A stretch of 6,315 nucleotides of DNA from Clostridia bacterium (GCA_017556885.1 JAFYLV010000133.1:1-6315); one strand, 5' to 3'. Shown: positions 1-6,138, counted from the stretch's first letter. Made by a program: numbers and translations. Notes: generated from the sequence alone by a model not told the origin.

Positions 1-151
1 TACCCGTATAATTTGAAATCACCGCTACGGGAATACCAGTCAGCAGAATCACGAAAGACCACGGTGCATATCGCATCTGCAGCCGGGATATCCACAGCGC
101 ATTACTCAACACAGACCGGTACGGTTTCTTTTTTTCTTTTCTGTTTACCAA
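1..151 (-). CDS. 5' end of probable ABC transporter permease/ATP-binding protein (partial, runs off left edge)
   Basis: Reading the minus strand from 151 gives an open frame of 50 codons with no stop before the window edge. The start is a TTG codon at 151-149, placed 7 nt after a perfect AAGGAGG (165-159); no ATG occurs in frame until residue 26, so TTG is the best start. The N-terminus is very basic (residues 3-9, NRKEKKK), then comes an amphipathic stretch (SNALWISRLQMRYAP, 16-30), then a hydrophobic segment (about 31-46, WSFVILLTGIPVAVIS) fitting a first membrane helix. A lysine-rich start followed by a 'YAPW' turn into the first helix resembles clostridial ABC exporters that fuse a permease to an ATPase. 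That is recognition from family memory, because no ATPase motif is visible in this fragment. It could be another kind of membrane protein. The gene follows the two-component genes on the same strand but lies beyond a putative terminator and may have its own promoter. Confidence 0.6.
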   Translation of the reverse strand, partial: MVNRKEKKKPYRSVLSNALWISRLQMRYAPWSFVILLTGIPVAVISNYTG

Positions 152-158
152 GAAAAAA

Positions 159-165
159 CCTCCTT
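159..165 (-). promoter_or_regulatory. Ribosome binding site that fixes a TTG start
   Basis: AAGGAGG on the minus strand, 7 nt before the TTG at 151-149. It is the strongest Shine-Dalgarno match at the left end and no other start codon is suitably placed, so it decides the start of the truncated transporter-like gene. Confidence 0.75.
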
Positions 166-190
166 CGGCATCGGACTTGATTGCGCTGAC

Positions 191-196
191 ATTGTA
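191..196 (-). promoter_or_regulatory. Candidate extended -10 promoter for the left-edge gene
   Basis: The minus strand reads TGTTACAAT, that is TACAAT (one mismatch from TATAAT) preceded by a TGN extended -10 motif. Transcription would start near 184 and leave a leader of about 33 nt before the TTG start. There is no convincing -35 hexamer at the normal spacing; a TTGGAA lies only 13 nt upstream of the -10. It sits just after the stem-loop that ends the kinase operon, as expected for a promoter between two tandem transcription units. Confidence 0.4.
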
Positions 197-216
197 ACAC
201 GCAATCCTTTTCCAAA

Positions 217-257
217 GGAAAATTCGTGCACCAACTGCATCTGTGGGTGCACGAATT
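217..257 (-). terminator. Rho-independent-type terminator after the two-component genes
   Basis: The arms AATTCGTGCACC (221-232) and GGTGCACGAATT (246-257) are perfect 12-bp complements around a 13-nt loop. Read on the minus strand, the stem begins 6 nt after the kinase stop codon and is followed by TTTTCCTTT, a modest U-rich tail. A small second hairpin (TTTTCC, AAA, GGAAAA, 208-222) overlaps the tail. Position and tail favour a terminator. The long loop and imperfect U tract leave room for an operator or an attenuator controlling the next gene. Confidence 0.65.
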
Positions 258-262
258 GCTTT

Positions 263-913
263 TCACTCGACGGCCGGTACCAAAAACTCCGAGGTAAAGG
301 CACCGTTCTCGCTGTTGTATTTGATCCATCCGCCATGCTCTTCAATGATCGCCTCGGCGCGCCTTAGCCCAAAACCATGAAGCCCGCCCTTTCGGGTCGC
401 AAACAGAGAACCGGCTTTTTTCTTCTTTTCCCCCGCCGCATTGAGCATGGAAAAATAGAGCATATTCCCCTTCATGGCAATATAGATCCGTATAAACCGC
501 CCCTCCCGAACCTCACGGCAGGCTTCTATTGCGTTGTCCAGCAGATTCCCGATGACGATGCTCAGTTCAACATCCGTAACGGTCAATCCCTCCGGCACAC
601 AGGCCTTGACGGTCACGTCGATATCCTCCACCCTGGCCTGGGCGATCTTCGCAGAAAGAATCGCATCCATGGACACATTGCCGCACTTCAGCAGTGTATC
701 AACGTGCATCAGTTTCCCGTCAAGCTCCTCGATGTAGGCGAGAGCGCGTTCGGTTTCCCCCGCAGCAAGCTGTCCCTTCAGGGTCTGCAGATGATGATGG
801 AAATCATGCTTGTAGCCGCGCATTTCCCGGTGGATGCTCCGCACCTCGGACAGGTGCTTCTCCGCCTGTTCCGTTTGATATTCCACCATTTTCAAATAGG
901 TTTTCTTTCGCAT
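263..913 (-). CDS. Soluble GHKL-type sensor histidine kinase (AgrC/LytS-like class), no membrane domain
   Basis: This 216-residue protein should autophosphorylate on histidine and pass the phosphate to the response regulator encoded just upstream. A charged, probably coiled-coil helix (about 8-32) leads into the dimerisation/phosphoacceptor helix with RGYKHDFHHHLQTLKG (32-47); His36 is the likely phosphorylation site. The GHKL ATPase domain covers about 110-214: N-box IGNLLDNAIEA (121-131) and glycine-rich HGFGLRRAEAI (179-189). Relatives usually carry several N-terminal membrane helices; here there are none, only 35 residues before the active histidine. The ATG lies 6 nt after GAGG, which overlaps the regulator's stop codon, and just 8 nt separate the two genes, so translation is probably coupled. 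Similar short cytoplasmic kinases are, as I recall, common in Clostridia, so the short form is probably native and not a truncation. The signal is unknown. Confidence 0.88.
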   Translation of the reverse strand: MRKKTYLKMVEYQTEQAEKHLSEVRSIHREMRGYKHDFHHHLQTLKGQLAAGETERALAYIEELDGKLMHVDTLLKCGNVSMDAILSAKIAQARVEDIDVTVKACVPEGLTVTDVELSIVIGNLLDNAIEACREVREGRFIRIYIAMKGNMLYFSMLNAAGEKKKKAGSLFATRKGGLHGFGLRRAEAIIEEHGGWIKYNSENGAFTSEFLVPAVE

Positions 914-921
914 GGTTTTCC

Positions 922-1617
922 TCAGTTCCGGTCGATATAGGCGCGGTTGACGTCATCGTATTTTCCGCGTGAAAGCGGCAGTTCGGCCTGTCCAACGGTG
1001 ACGGAAGTGCGCGAGATGCGCGAAATATGCTTCAGTGATACCAGATAGGAGCGATGGATGCGGTAAAAATCCGCGCTGAGCCGCTCCGCAAAGGCCGAAA
1101 GGCTTTCCTTTATGCGATAATCGGCGTTTTTCGTGTGGATCACGATATAATGCAGGAATGCCTCCGCGTAAAGAATTTCCGTTTCGCAGATCCTCACCGT
1201 TTCTCCCTCACAGGGGATAAGGACGGACAGCGGTTCCTCCGTCAGACGATCCGCCGCTTTGTCCAGCACCGCGAAAAGCCTTTCCTCCGCCACCGGCTTG
1301 ATAAGGTAGTGCAGCGCATCCACCTCATACCCCTCCCCCGCAAATTCAAAATGCGAGGTAATGAAAATGATCTCGGCGCGAACGCCCTCCCGGCGAAGCT
1401 GTTTTGCAAGTTCGATCCCCGACATGCCCGTCATTTCCACGTCGAGAAGCAGAATACTCCAAACCGTATCCGCTCCGTCAAAGAGAAATGCCTCCGCCGA
1501 AGGAAACGTTCGGATCTCGCAGCAGTGTCCGCGGCTCAATCCCCATGACAGGGCCCGTTTTTCAATATTTTCAAGCTCGCGCGGCACATCGTCGCAGATC
1601 GCGATCCTCATTTTCAT
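922..1617 (-). CDS. LytTR-family response regulator transcription factor
   Basis: A 231-residue DNA-binding response regulator, the evident partner of the adjacent GHKL kinase. The receiver domain (about 3-122) has all the expected residues: acidic pair Asp9-Asp10, phosphoacceptor Asp59 in LLLDVEM, Thr87 in FITS, and Lys107 in LIKP. A LytTR DNA-binding domain follows (about 130-228), with the characteristic FYRIHRSYLVSLKHI (184-198) and LPLSRGKY (213-220). LytTR regulators of the AgrA, LytR and VirR type bind tandem sites upstream of targets such as exported-peptide, transporter or cell-envelope genes; the target here is unknown, and I could not find an obvious tandem site in the window. The first of two close ATGs is chosen because GAGAG lies 6 nt before it; the second (codon 3) would be 12 nt away. 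The gap to the upstream metallo-hydrolase gene is 23 bp with no promoter or terminator seen, so read-through from the birA-side promoter is likely. Confidence 0.93.
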   Translation of the reverse strand: MKMRIAICDDVPRELENIEKRALSWGLSRGHCCEIRTFPSAEAFLFDGADTVWSILLLDVEMTGMSGIELAKQLRREGVRAEIIFITSHFEFAGEGYEVDALHYLIKPVAEERLFAVLDKAADRLTEEPLSVLIPCEGETVRICETEILYAEAFLHYIVIHTKNADYRIKESLSAFAERLSADFYRIHRSYLVSLKHISRISRTSVTVGQAELPLSRGKYDDVNRAYIDRN

Positions 1618-1640
1618 GGCTTACTCTCGTTTCCGTTTCC

Positions 1641-3245
1641 TTATTTCTTCCACTTGTCGCACAGGGACTGGATCTGGCTTGCAAAGCGGGCAAGATCCTT
1701 ATTTGCGCCGCCGCGGTTTGCCTCAATGACGGAAAGCAGCCGTCTTCCGGCAGAAAGCAGGCGCATGTAGGCGGGAGAATCGCCGCGCTCGCTCGTTTTC
1801 GCCTTTTTCACCACGCGCACACGGCTTCCCGGCGCAAGGCAGGTGTTGGCCGCGAGGTCGTAGACCGCGCCGCTGTAGGGTGCCTCCGCCGCAAAGCCCA
1901 GTTCCTTTGTAATATCCGCAGCAAAGGCATCGCAGACGGTATCCTCGCCGTGATTGACAAAGACCTTTGCGGGCTTGTGTTCAAAGGCGCGGAGCCAATC
2001 CAGCATCATATCCCGGTCCGCATGGCCGGAGATGCCATCCATAGATTCGATATGCGCGCGCACAGCCACCGCATCACCAAGGATCTTGACGCTGTCCGCC
2101 CCGTCCTGCAGAGCGCGGCCAAGAGTCCCCTCCGCCTGATAGCCGACAAAAAGCACCGCGCTCTCCGGACGCCAGAGGTTGTATTTCAGGTGATGACGGA
2201 TGCGTCCCGCCTCACACATACCCGAGGAAGAAATGATGACCTTGGGGCGTTTGTCAAGGTTGATGGCTTTGGAGTCATCGCTCGTGACGGAAAGCTGGAG
2301 ACCGGGGAATTTCAGCGGAGTTCCGCCCCGGGCGAGCACCGCGAGGGTATCCTCATCGTAAAAGTCCATCAACCCGCCGTCATAGATGCGGGTGGCCTCC
2401 ACCGCGAGGGGACTGTCCACAAAGACAGGGAATCCGTCGTGGCCGGAGATGAGGCCGCGCTCTTTGATCTCGCGGATGAGATAGAGGAATTCCTGCGTGC
2501 GGCCCACCGCAAAGGCGGGAATGATAAGATTACCGCCCCGGTCGAGGGTCTCCTGGATGACGCGGGTCAGCTGCGAAACGTAGTCCGCCCGGGGACCGTG
2601 GGTACGGTCGCCGTAGGTGGACTCGATGATGACGTAATCCGCGCCGTCCACCGTCTGCGGATCGCGGATAAGGGGGCGCGCGTGGTTTCCGAGGTCACCG
2701 GAAAAGAGCACCGAGCGGGTCTCTCCCCCTTCCGTGACGATAAACTTTGCGCTGGCAGAGCCCAGCAGATGTCCCGCGTCGGAAAGCCGGAGGGTAACGC
2801 CGGGCAAAATTTCCCGCTCCTCACCGTAATTCATACCCAAAAACTGCGACAGGGTCTTCTGCACGTCCGCCGCCGTATAGGCGGGCGGCTCCTCGGGAAG
2901 TCCCGCACGGCGGCGCTTGCGGTTTTTCCATTCCGCCTCCGATTCCTGAATGTGGGCAGAATCCATCAGCATGATGCCGCAAAGCTGGCGCGTGGCCTCC
3001 GAGGTATAGATGGGACCGGTATATCCGTTTGCCACCAGCGCCGGGATCTTGCCGGCGTGATCGATATGGGCATGGGTCAGCACAAGGCAGTCGATCTCGC
3101 CGGGCAGAATCGGCAGATCCACGTTTTCGTAGATATCCGCCCCCTGTTCCATGCCGCAGTCGATGAGGACACGATGTCCCGCCGCCTCCAGAAGCGTGCA
3201 GGAGCCGGTCACCTCGTGGGCAGCGCCCAAAAACGTCAGTTTCAT
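1641..3245 (-). CDS. Beta-CASP metallo-beta-lactamase-fold hydrolase, probable RNA nuclease
   Basis: This 534-residue protein has the order lactamase fold, beta-CASP insert, lactamase fold (RMMBL), as in the CPSF-73/TTHA0252 group of zinc-dependent ribonucleases. Visible motifs: THAHIDHAG with His58, His60, Asp62 and His63; His159 in DAGHLLGS; Asp184 in FSGDLG; motif A Glu208 in IESTYGDR; the beta-CASP signature SSGMCEAGRIRHHL (340-353), with His351/352 as motif B; His408 in SGHAD as motif C. The VNHGE loop (430-434) also fits. All metal-binding positions are present, so activity is expected. A basic, helical C-terminal tail (about 475-534) extends beyond the roughly 430-residue core and may help in RNA binding or oligomerisation. 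The start ATG overlaps the biotin ligase stop (ATGA), with GGAG 5 nt upstream, so translational coupling is likely. Whether it acts as an endonuclease, a 5' exonuclease or on another substrate cannot be told from sequence. Confidence 0.93.
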   Translation of the reverse strand: MKLTFLGAAHEVTGSCTLLEAAGHRVLIDCGMEQGADIYENVDLPILPGEIDCLVLTHAHIDHAGKIPALVANGYTGPIYTSEATRQLCGIMLMDSAHIQESEAEWKNRKRRRAGLPEEPPAYTAADVQKTLSQFLGMNYGEEREILPGVTLRLSDAGHLLGSASAKFIVTEGGETRSVLFSGDLGNHARPLIRDPQTVDGADYVIIESTYGDRTHGPRADYVSQLTRVIQETLDRGGNLIIPAFAVGRTQEFLYLIREIKERGLISGHDGFPVFVDSPLAVEATRIYDGGLMDFYDEDTLAVLARGGTPLKFPGLQLSVTSDDSKAINLDKRPKVIISSSGMCEAGRIRHHLKYNLWRPESAVLFVGYQAEGTLGRALQDGADSVKILGDAVAVRAHIESMDGISGHADRDMMLDWLRAFEHKPAKVFVNHGEDTVCDAFAADITKELGFAAEAPYSGAVYDLAANTCLAPGSRVRVVKKAKTSERGDSPAYMRLLSAGRRLLSVIEANRGGANKDLARFASQIQSLCDKWKK

Positions 3246-4042
3246 TTTTTCTCCGCATCCTTTCCCTGTAAACGTATGCTGATCTCTCCGGTGGAGAGGA
3301 TCTCTTCTCTTCCGTCATCCCGGCGCAGATGCAGCCGGCATTCCGAATCGATATCTGTGACCACCGCTTCGCCTCCGCTGCCGCCGAGAATATTCACCCG
3401 CTGCCCAAGCACGATGCTGCGGGCGCGGTATTCCTCCGCATGCTTCCCGTCGGTAAGGCCCTGAAGCACCTCTGCAAGGCAGTTCAGCACCTCCGCCGCC
3501 ACGATCTCCCGTCTCCCGGGAACAAACTCCGAAAAGAGACTGCCGGCGATCTCCGCGATCTCCTGGGGGAAGCCACCCTTCGGCGGCGAAACGTTGATAC
3601 CGATACCGAGCACGGCATATTGAAGTCCTGCCTGCCCGTCGAATGCGGCTTCCGTCAGGATACCGCACACCTTCCGGCCGTGCAGAAAAATATCGTTGAC
3701 CCATTTGATGCCGGGTTTCTCACCCGTAAGCTTTTCCACCGCCCGGCAGACAGCCACGGCAGCGGCAGTGGTAATGCGGATGCACTGCTCCGGCGGAAGC
3801 CCGGGGCGCAAAAGCAGGCTCATATATAACCCCGTTCCTCCCGGGGAGAAAAAACTGCGTCCGAGACGGCCCCGTCCCGCCGTCTGTTCCCCGGCGAGGA
3901 TGACCAGCCCCTCTGCCGCACCGGCGGCGCCGGCATCTCTGGCCAAGGCATTGGTCGAGGCGGCTGTCGGCAGCACTTCCAGCCGCCAGTTCTTCGCGTT
4001 GCCGAAAAGGCCGCTCCGAATCGCTTTTTCACAAAGTTCCAT
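3242..4042 (-). CDS. birA: Biotin--[acetyl-CoA-carboxylase] ligase, group I (no HTH domain)
   Basis: A 266-residue cytoplasmic enzyme that activates biotin with ATP to biotinyl-AMP and attaches it to a lysine of carrier proteins such as acetyl-CoA carboxylase or decarboxylase subunits. The biotin/ATP site shows as TAGRGRLGRSF (54-64), preceded by TAASTNALA (26-34), where family members carry the S-T-N motif. KWVNDI (113-118), KVCGIL (124-129) and GIGINV (146-151) are further signature strands. The small C-terminal SH3-like domain follows (about 207-258). There is no N-terminal winged helix, so unlike E. coli BirA it should not repress biotin genes. The start is the ATG at 4042-4040, 8 nt after AGGAGG; an upstream in-frame extension exists but would run through the promoter and has no HTH sequence. 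It is the first gene of the leftward cluster and overlaps the next by 4 bp. Confidence 0.93.
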   Translation of the reverse strand: MELCEKAIRSGLFGNAKNWRLEVLPTAASTNALARDAGAAGAAEGLVILAGEQTAGRGRLGRSFFSPGGTGLYMSLLLRPGLPPEQCIRITTAAAVAVCRAVEKLTGEKPGIKWVNDIFLHGRKVCGILTEAAFDGQAGLQYAVLGIGINVSPPKGGFPQEIAEIAGSLFSEFVPGRREIVAAEVLNCLAEVLQGLTDGKHAEEYRARSIVLGQRVNILGGSGGEAVVTDIDSECRLHLRRDDGREEILSTGEISIRLQGKDAEKK

Positions 4043-4050
4043 CTCCGTCT

Positions 4051-4056
4051 CCTCCT
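4051..4056 (-). promoter_or_regulatory. Ribosome binding site deciding the birA start
   Basis: A perfect AGGAGG on the minus strand, 8 nt from the ATG at 4042-4040. It supports the 266-residue form of the ligase over a longer in-frame reading that would begin near 4243 inside the opposing gene. Confidence 0.85.
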
Positions 4057-4069
4057 TTCTCTTGATTTT

Positions 4070-4098
4070 ATTATACCATTCTCCGTCCCAAGATAAAA
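4070..4098 (-). promoter_or_regulatory. Promoter of the birA / metallo-hydrolase / two-component cluster
   Basis: The minus strand reads TGGTATAAT: a perfect TATAAT (4075-4070) with the TGN extended -10 motif. The -35 position at 17-bp spacing (4098-4093, TTTTAT) matches the consensus poorly, which is common when an extended -10 is present. Predicted transcription start is near 4062, giving a leader of about 20 nt with AGGAGG in it. Confidence 0.7.
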
Positions 4099-4113
4099 GC
4101 ACGGATTGCTTTT
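4095..4113. repeat. Short inverted repeat between the divergent promoters (possible operator)
   Basis: AAAAGC (4095-4100) and GCTTTT (4108-4113) form a 6-bp inverted repeat with a 7-bp spacer. It covers the -35 region of the rightward promoter and touches the -35 position of the leftward one. Such placement would let one bound protein affect both units, but a repeat this short and AT-rich can arise by chance. Confidence 0.3.
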
Positions 4114-4134
4114 TTCGCTGAATATTGATATACT
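4106..4134 (+). promoter_or_regulatory. Promoter of the isomerase / membrane protein pair
   Basis: TTGCTT (4106-4111) and TATACT (4129-4134) are spaced 17 bp apart, and TGA directly before the -10 makes it an extended -10. Transcription should begin near 4141, leaving a leader of about 38 nt that contains AAGGAG (4163-4168), 10 nt before the ATG at 4179. Confidence 0.7.
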
Positions 4135-4178
4135 TATTCCAGAAACTTATCACCTTATGCAAAAGGAGTACCGATACA

Positions 4179-5120
4179 ATGAAACTGTCTCTTTCCGCGT
4201 CCACGCTTTTCAACACCATGGGCACTGACGCCACCTTCCGCACCCTGCGCGAGGCCGGTTTCGAGGCCTGTGATTATCCTCTGACCCGATATGCCGACGG
4301 TCCTTATGCCAAGGAAGGCATCGGCGAGAGTCTTTTTGACCGTCCGCAGGAGGAGATCGATGCCATTTTGGATGAGGTCGCTGCCCTTGCCAAGAAGCAC
4401 GGCATCCAGATCTACCAGACCCACGCCCCCTATCCCTCCAACACCCGGGACGGCGACACGCTGATCATCAACGAGCATCACGTGCGCCTTGCCCGCCGCG
4501 CCATCCGCGCCACCTCCCGACTCGGCTGCGGTTATATGGTCATCCATCCCGCCTTCTGCCACAATATTGACCTGGACCGCAACGAAGAGGCCCGCAAGAT
4601 CAACTACGAGGCCAACATGGCCTTCTTCTCCGCCCTCATCCCCGATCTTCGCACCTACGGCGTCCGCCTCTGTCTGGAAAACGTCTACGGACGTGATGGC
4701 GAGACCCGTCTGCTCTGCCCCACCGCCTGCAGCCACGCCGCCGATCTCGCCGCCTGGATCGATACCCTCAATGAAACGGCCGGCGAGGAGCTCTTCTGCG
4801 CCTGCCTTGACAGCGGCCACTGCATCATCACCGGTGACGATGCCGCAAGCGAGATCCGTACCCTCGGTTCCCGTCTCCGCTGCCTTCATCTGCACGATTC
4901 CCGCCCCGGCGAGGATGCGCACACCCTGCCCTACCTTGCGGAGCTCGACTGGGATTCCATTACCGCCGCCCTGCGGGAGATCGGCTACGATGGCACCCTC
5001 AACTTTGAGGCCGTCCGCTGGCCGAGATTCTTCCCTGTGGAGCTGCAGCCCGCCGCCGTTCACTTTGCTGGTGCCGTTGCCGCCCACGTCCGCACCCTTT
5101 GGGAACGCGCCGGAGAGTGA
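4179..5120 (+). CDS. Sugar phosphate isomerase/epimerase-like TIM-barrel protein (AP_endonuc_2 / xylose isomerase-like)
   Basis: A 313-residue cytoplasmic protein of the metal-dependent TIM-barrel superfamily that includes inosose isomerases, ketose 3-epimerases and endonuclease IV. The metal-ligand pattern is visible: Glu167 in LCLENVYG, Asp211 with His214 in CLDSGHC, His237/His239 with Asp240 in LHLHDSRPG, and Glu277 in LNFEAV. The D-x-x-H and the final Glu match the ketose 3-epimerase arrangement; His82 (THAPYP) and His123 (VIHPAF) sit at strand ends near the expected site. Length is typical. The sugar substrate cannot be assigned; a DNA-repair role is unlikely because the full set of endonuclease IV metal ligands is not evident. 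The ATG at 4179 follows AAGGAG by 10 nt; an in-frame TTG at 4125 would lie inside the -10 element, so it is rejected. Codons end strongly in C (GCC, ATC, CGC, ACC), more than in the leftward genes. Confidence 0.88.
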   Translation: MKLSLSASTLFNTMGTDATFRTLREAGFEACDYPLTRYADGPYAKEGIGESLFDRPQEEIDAILDEVAALAKKHGIQIYQTHAPYPSNTRDGDTLIINEHHVRLARRAIRATSRLGCGYMVIHPAFCHNIDLDRNEEARKINYEANMAFFSALIPDLRTYGVRLCLENVYGRDGETRLLCPTACSHAADLAAWIDTLNETAGEELFCACLDSGHCIITGDDAASEIRTLGSRLRCLHLHDSRPGEDAHTLPYLAELDWDSITAALREIGYDGTLNFEAVRWPRFFPVELQPAAVHFAGAVAAHVRTLWERAGE

Positions 5121-5125
5121 CCGTC

Positions 5126-5983
5126 ATGCAAAAACGCTCCGAAGCTTTCTCCTCTGCCCTGCTTTCGCTCTCCTGGGCGGTCATCCTGTCCCTTGCCTTT
5201 CTTCTGATCGGATGGGGACTCGGACTGATCCTTGCCTTTTCCGCAGGGCTTCCCTCCGCCGGCGCGATCATCTCCTTTGCGATGATCGCCGTCTCGTTGG
5301 TGCTGATGCGCATCTTCACCCCACCCGCCCGACGGGCCGCGCTGCTTGAAGGTGACCGCGAGGGCGCTCTTGTCGCCGTCTTCCGCAGATGGTTTATCCT
5401 GCTCTGCGGCATCCTCTCCGCCGCCGTTTTGACGATCCCCTTGCTTGGCGGTTCCGACGTTGCCACTTATTTTTCCCTCTTCGCGCTGCTTTGCGCCGCC
5501 CTCGCCATCGGCATTTTCCTGGCGATCTACCTTCTGCGCCGCCGCCTGTACACCGCAGAGGCCCGCAAAATAAGCGCCGCCCGTCCGGTATCCGCAGGAC
5601 TCAACGCGCTGTCCCTCATTCTGATCTTCCTTGCAAACCTTGCCCTGCTCATCTACCGGCTTTTCTGGATGCTAACCGGATATGAAAACGAGATCGTCGA
5701 CGCCGTCTGTATCCTCGGCTTTGCCCTTCTCACCCTTGGCGGCACACTTCTCCCCCTCTTTGGCCGCGCCGTTTCCCGGGGATGGAAACTGCTCTCCTGC
5801 CTGCGCAGCTTTCTCGCCGCTGTCGCACTGACAATGGCAAACCTTTCTTTCTCCTTCCTCCGCATGGGAGAGGAACACGGCTTCTCCTTCAATCCCGCCA
5901 TCTTTGTACTGGGACTTCTGCTGCTCATCGGTGTGCTTGCCGGCTTCCGGCTGCTTCTCTCCCGCCGGGCAAAGAAGAAATAA
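5126..5983 (+). CDS. Polytopic integral membrane protein, unknown function
   Basis: A 285-residue protein I do not recognise. It has about eight probable membrane helices: roughly 17-38, 43-64, 89-108, 115-137, 160-183, 190-212, 228-245 and 257-278. Basic loops follow several of them (PPARR at 66-70, RRR at 138-140, SRRAKKK at the C-terminus), which by the positive-inside rule suggests a cytoplasmic C-terminus. One charged extracellular-type loop, GYENE (185-189), lies between helices 5 and 6. No conserved catalytic, transporter or ATPase motif is visible. The ATG at 5126 lies 5 bp after the isomerase stop, with GGAGAG (5112-5117) inside the end of that gene, so the two are translated from one message. 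A role in handling a compound related to the isomerase's substrate is possible but is only inferred from position. Confidence 0.85.
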   Translation: MQKRSEAFSSALLSLSWAVILSLAFLLIGWGLGLILAFSAGLPSAGAIISFAMIAVSLVLMRIFTPPARRAALLEGDREGALVAVFRRWFILLCGILSAAVLTIPLLGGSDVATYFSLFALLCAALAIGIFLAIYLLRRRLYTAEARKISAARPVSAGLNALSLILIFLANLALLIYRLFWMLTGYENEIVDAVCILGFALLTLGGTLLPLFGRAVSRGWKLLSCLRSFLAAVALTMANLSFSFLRMGEEHGFSFNPAIFVLGLLLLIGVLAGFRLLLSRRAKKK

Positions 5984-6034
5984 TTTCCATATAAAAACGC
6001 ACCCGAGGTTTAGTCGTGTGGTCGTAAAACAGTT

Positions 6035-6067
6035 AAAGCCAAGCTGCAGATGCAGCTTGGCTTTTAT
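6035..6067 (+). terminator. Strong stem-loop terminator, probably bidirectional
   Basis: AAAGCCAAGCTGC (6035-6047) and GCAGCTTGGCTTT (6052-6064) are perfect 13-bp complements around the tetraloop AGAT. Reading plus, the stem ends in TTTT, partly within the arm, then AT, which is a short U tract; reading minus, it ends in TTT then AACTGTTTT. It lies about 50 bp after the membrane protein stop and about 70 bp after the stop of the convergent right-edge gene, so it can end both messages. The flanks 5984-6034 and 6068-6138 hold nothing else I can identify. Confidence 0.8.
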
Positions 6068-6138
6068 CGTCGTTCGCACTACATGGCAGAATGCAATGTA
6101 TAGAAGCGCGCCCTTCCTGTTAGACAAATTGGAATTGG

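Noticed and set aside
72..81. GCATCTGCAG at the left end is the reverse complement of part of the 6035-6064 stem.
   Set aside because: A single 10-bp match, inside a coding frame at one site and a terminator stem at the other, is compatible with chance and is not flanked by further similarity.
102..345. Two short minus-strand frames (75 and 66 codons) that could have encoded a signalling peptide for the two-component pair.
   Set aside because: Both start inside the kinase gene in other frames, cross the terminator stem, and lack ribosome sites or the features of an AgrD-like peptide.
1404..3464. A 686-codon open frame on the plus strand across the metallo-hydrolase gene.
   Set aside because: It is antisense to a protein with a complete set of beta-CASP motifs; its translation is low-complexity, rich in Arg, His and Gly with no recognisable domain, as expected for a GC-rich shadow frame.
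4125..4178. TTG start giving the isomerase 18 extra residues.
   Set aside because: The TTG lies within the -10 region of the promoter, has no ribosome site, and the ATG at 4179 has AAGGAG correctly placed.
4043..4243. N-terminal extension of the biotin ligase that might have been a DNA-binding domain.
   Set aside because: It would run through the promoter and the AGGAGG, overlaps the start of the opposing gene, and contains no helix-turn-helix sequence.
4155..5087. A 310-codon open frame on the minus strand opposite the isomerase.
   Set aside because: Its translation is a Gly/Ala/Val-rich antisense of a gene with a clear promoter, ribosome site and metal-ligand pattern.
4489..5349. A 286-codon plus-strand frame overlapping both rightward genes.
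   Set aside because: The translation is almost all Pro, Ser, Ala and Thr, typical of an out-of-frame reading of C-rich codons.
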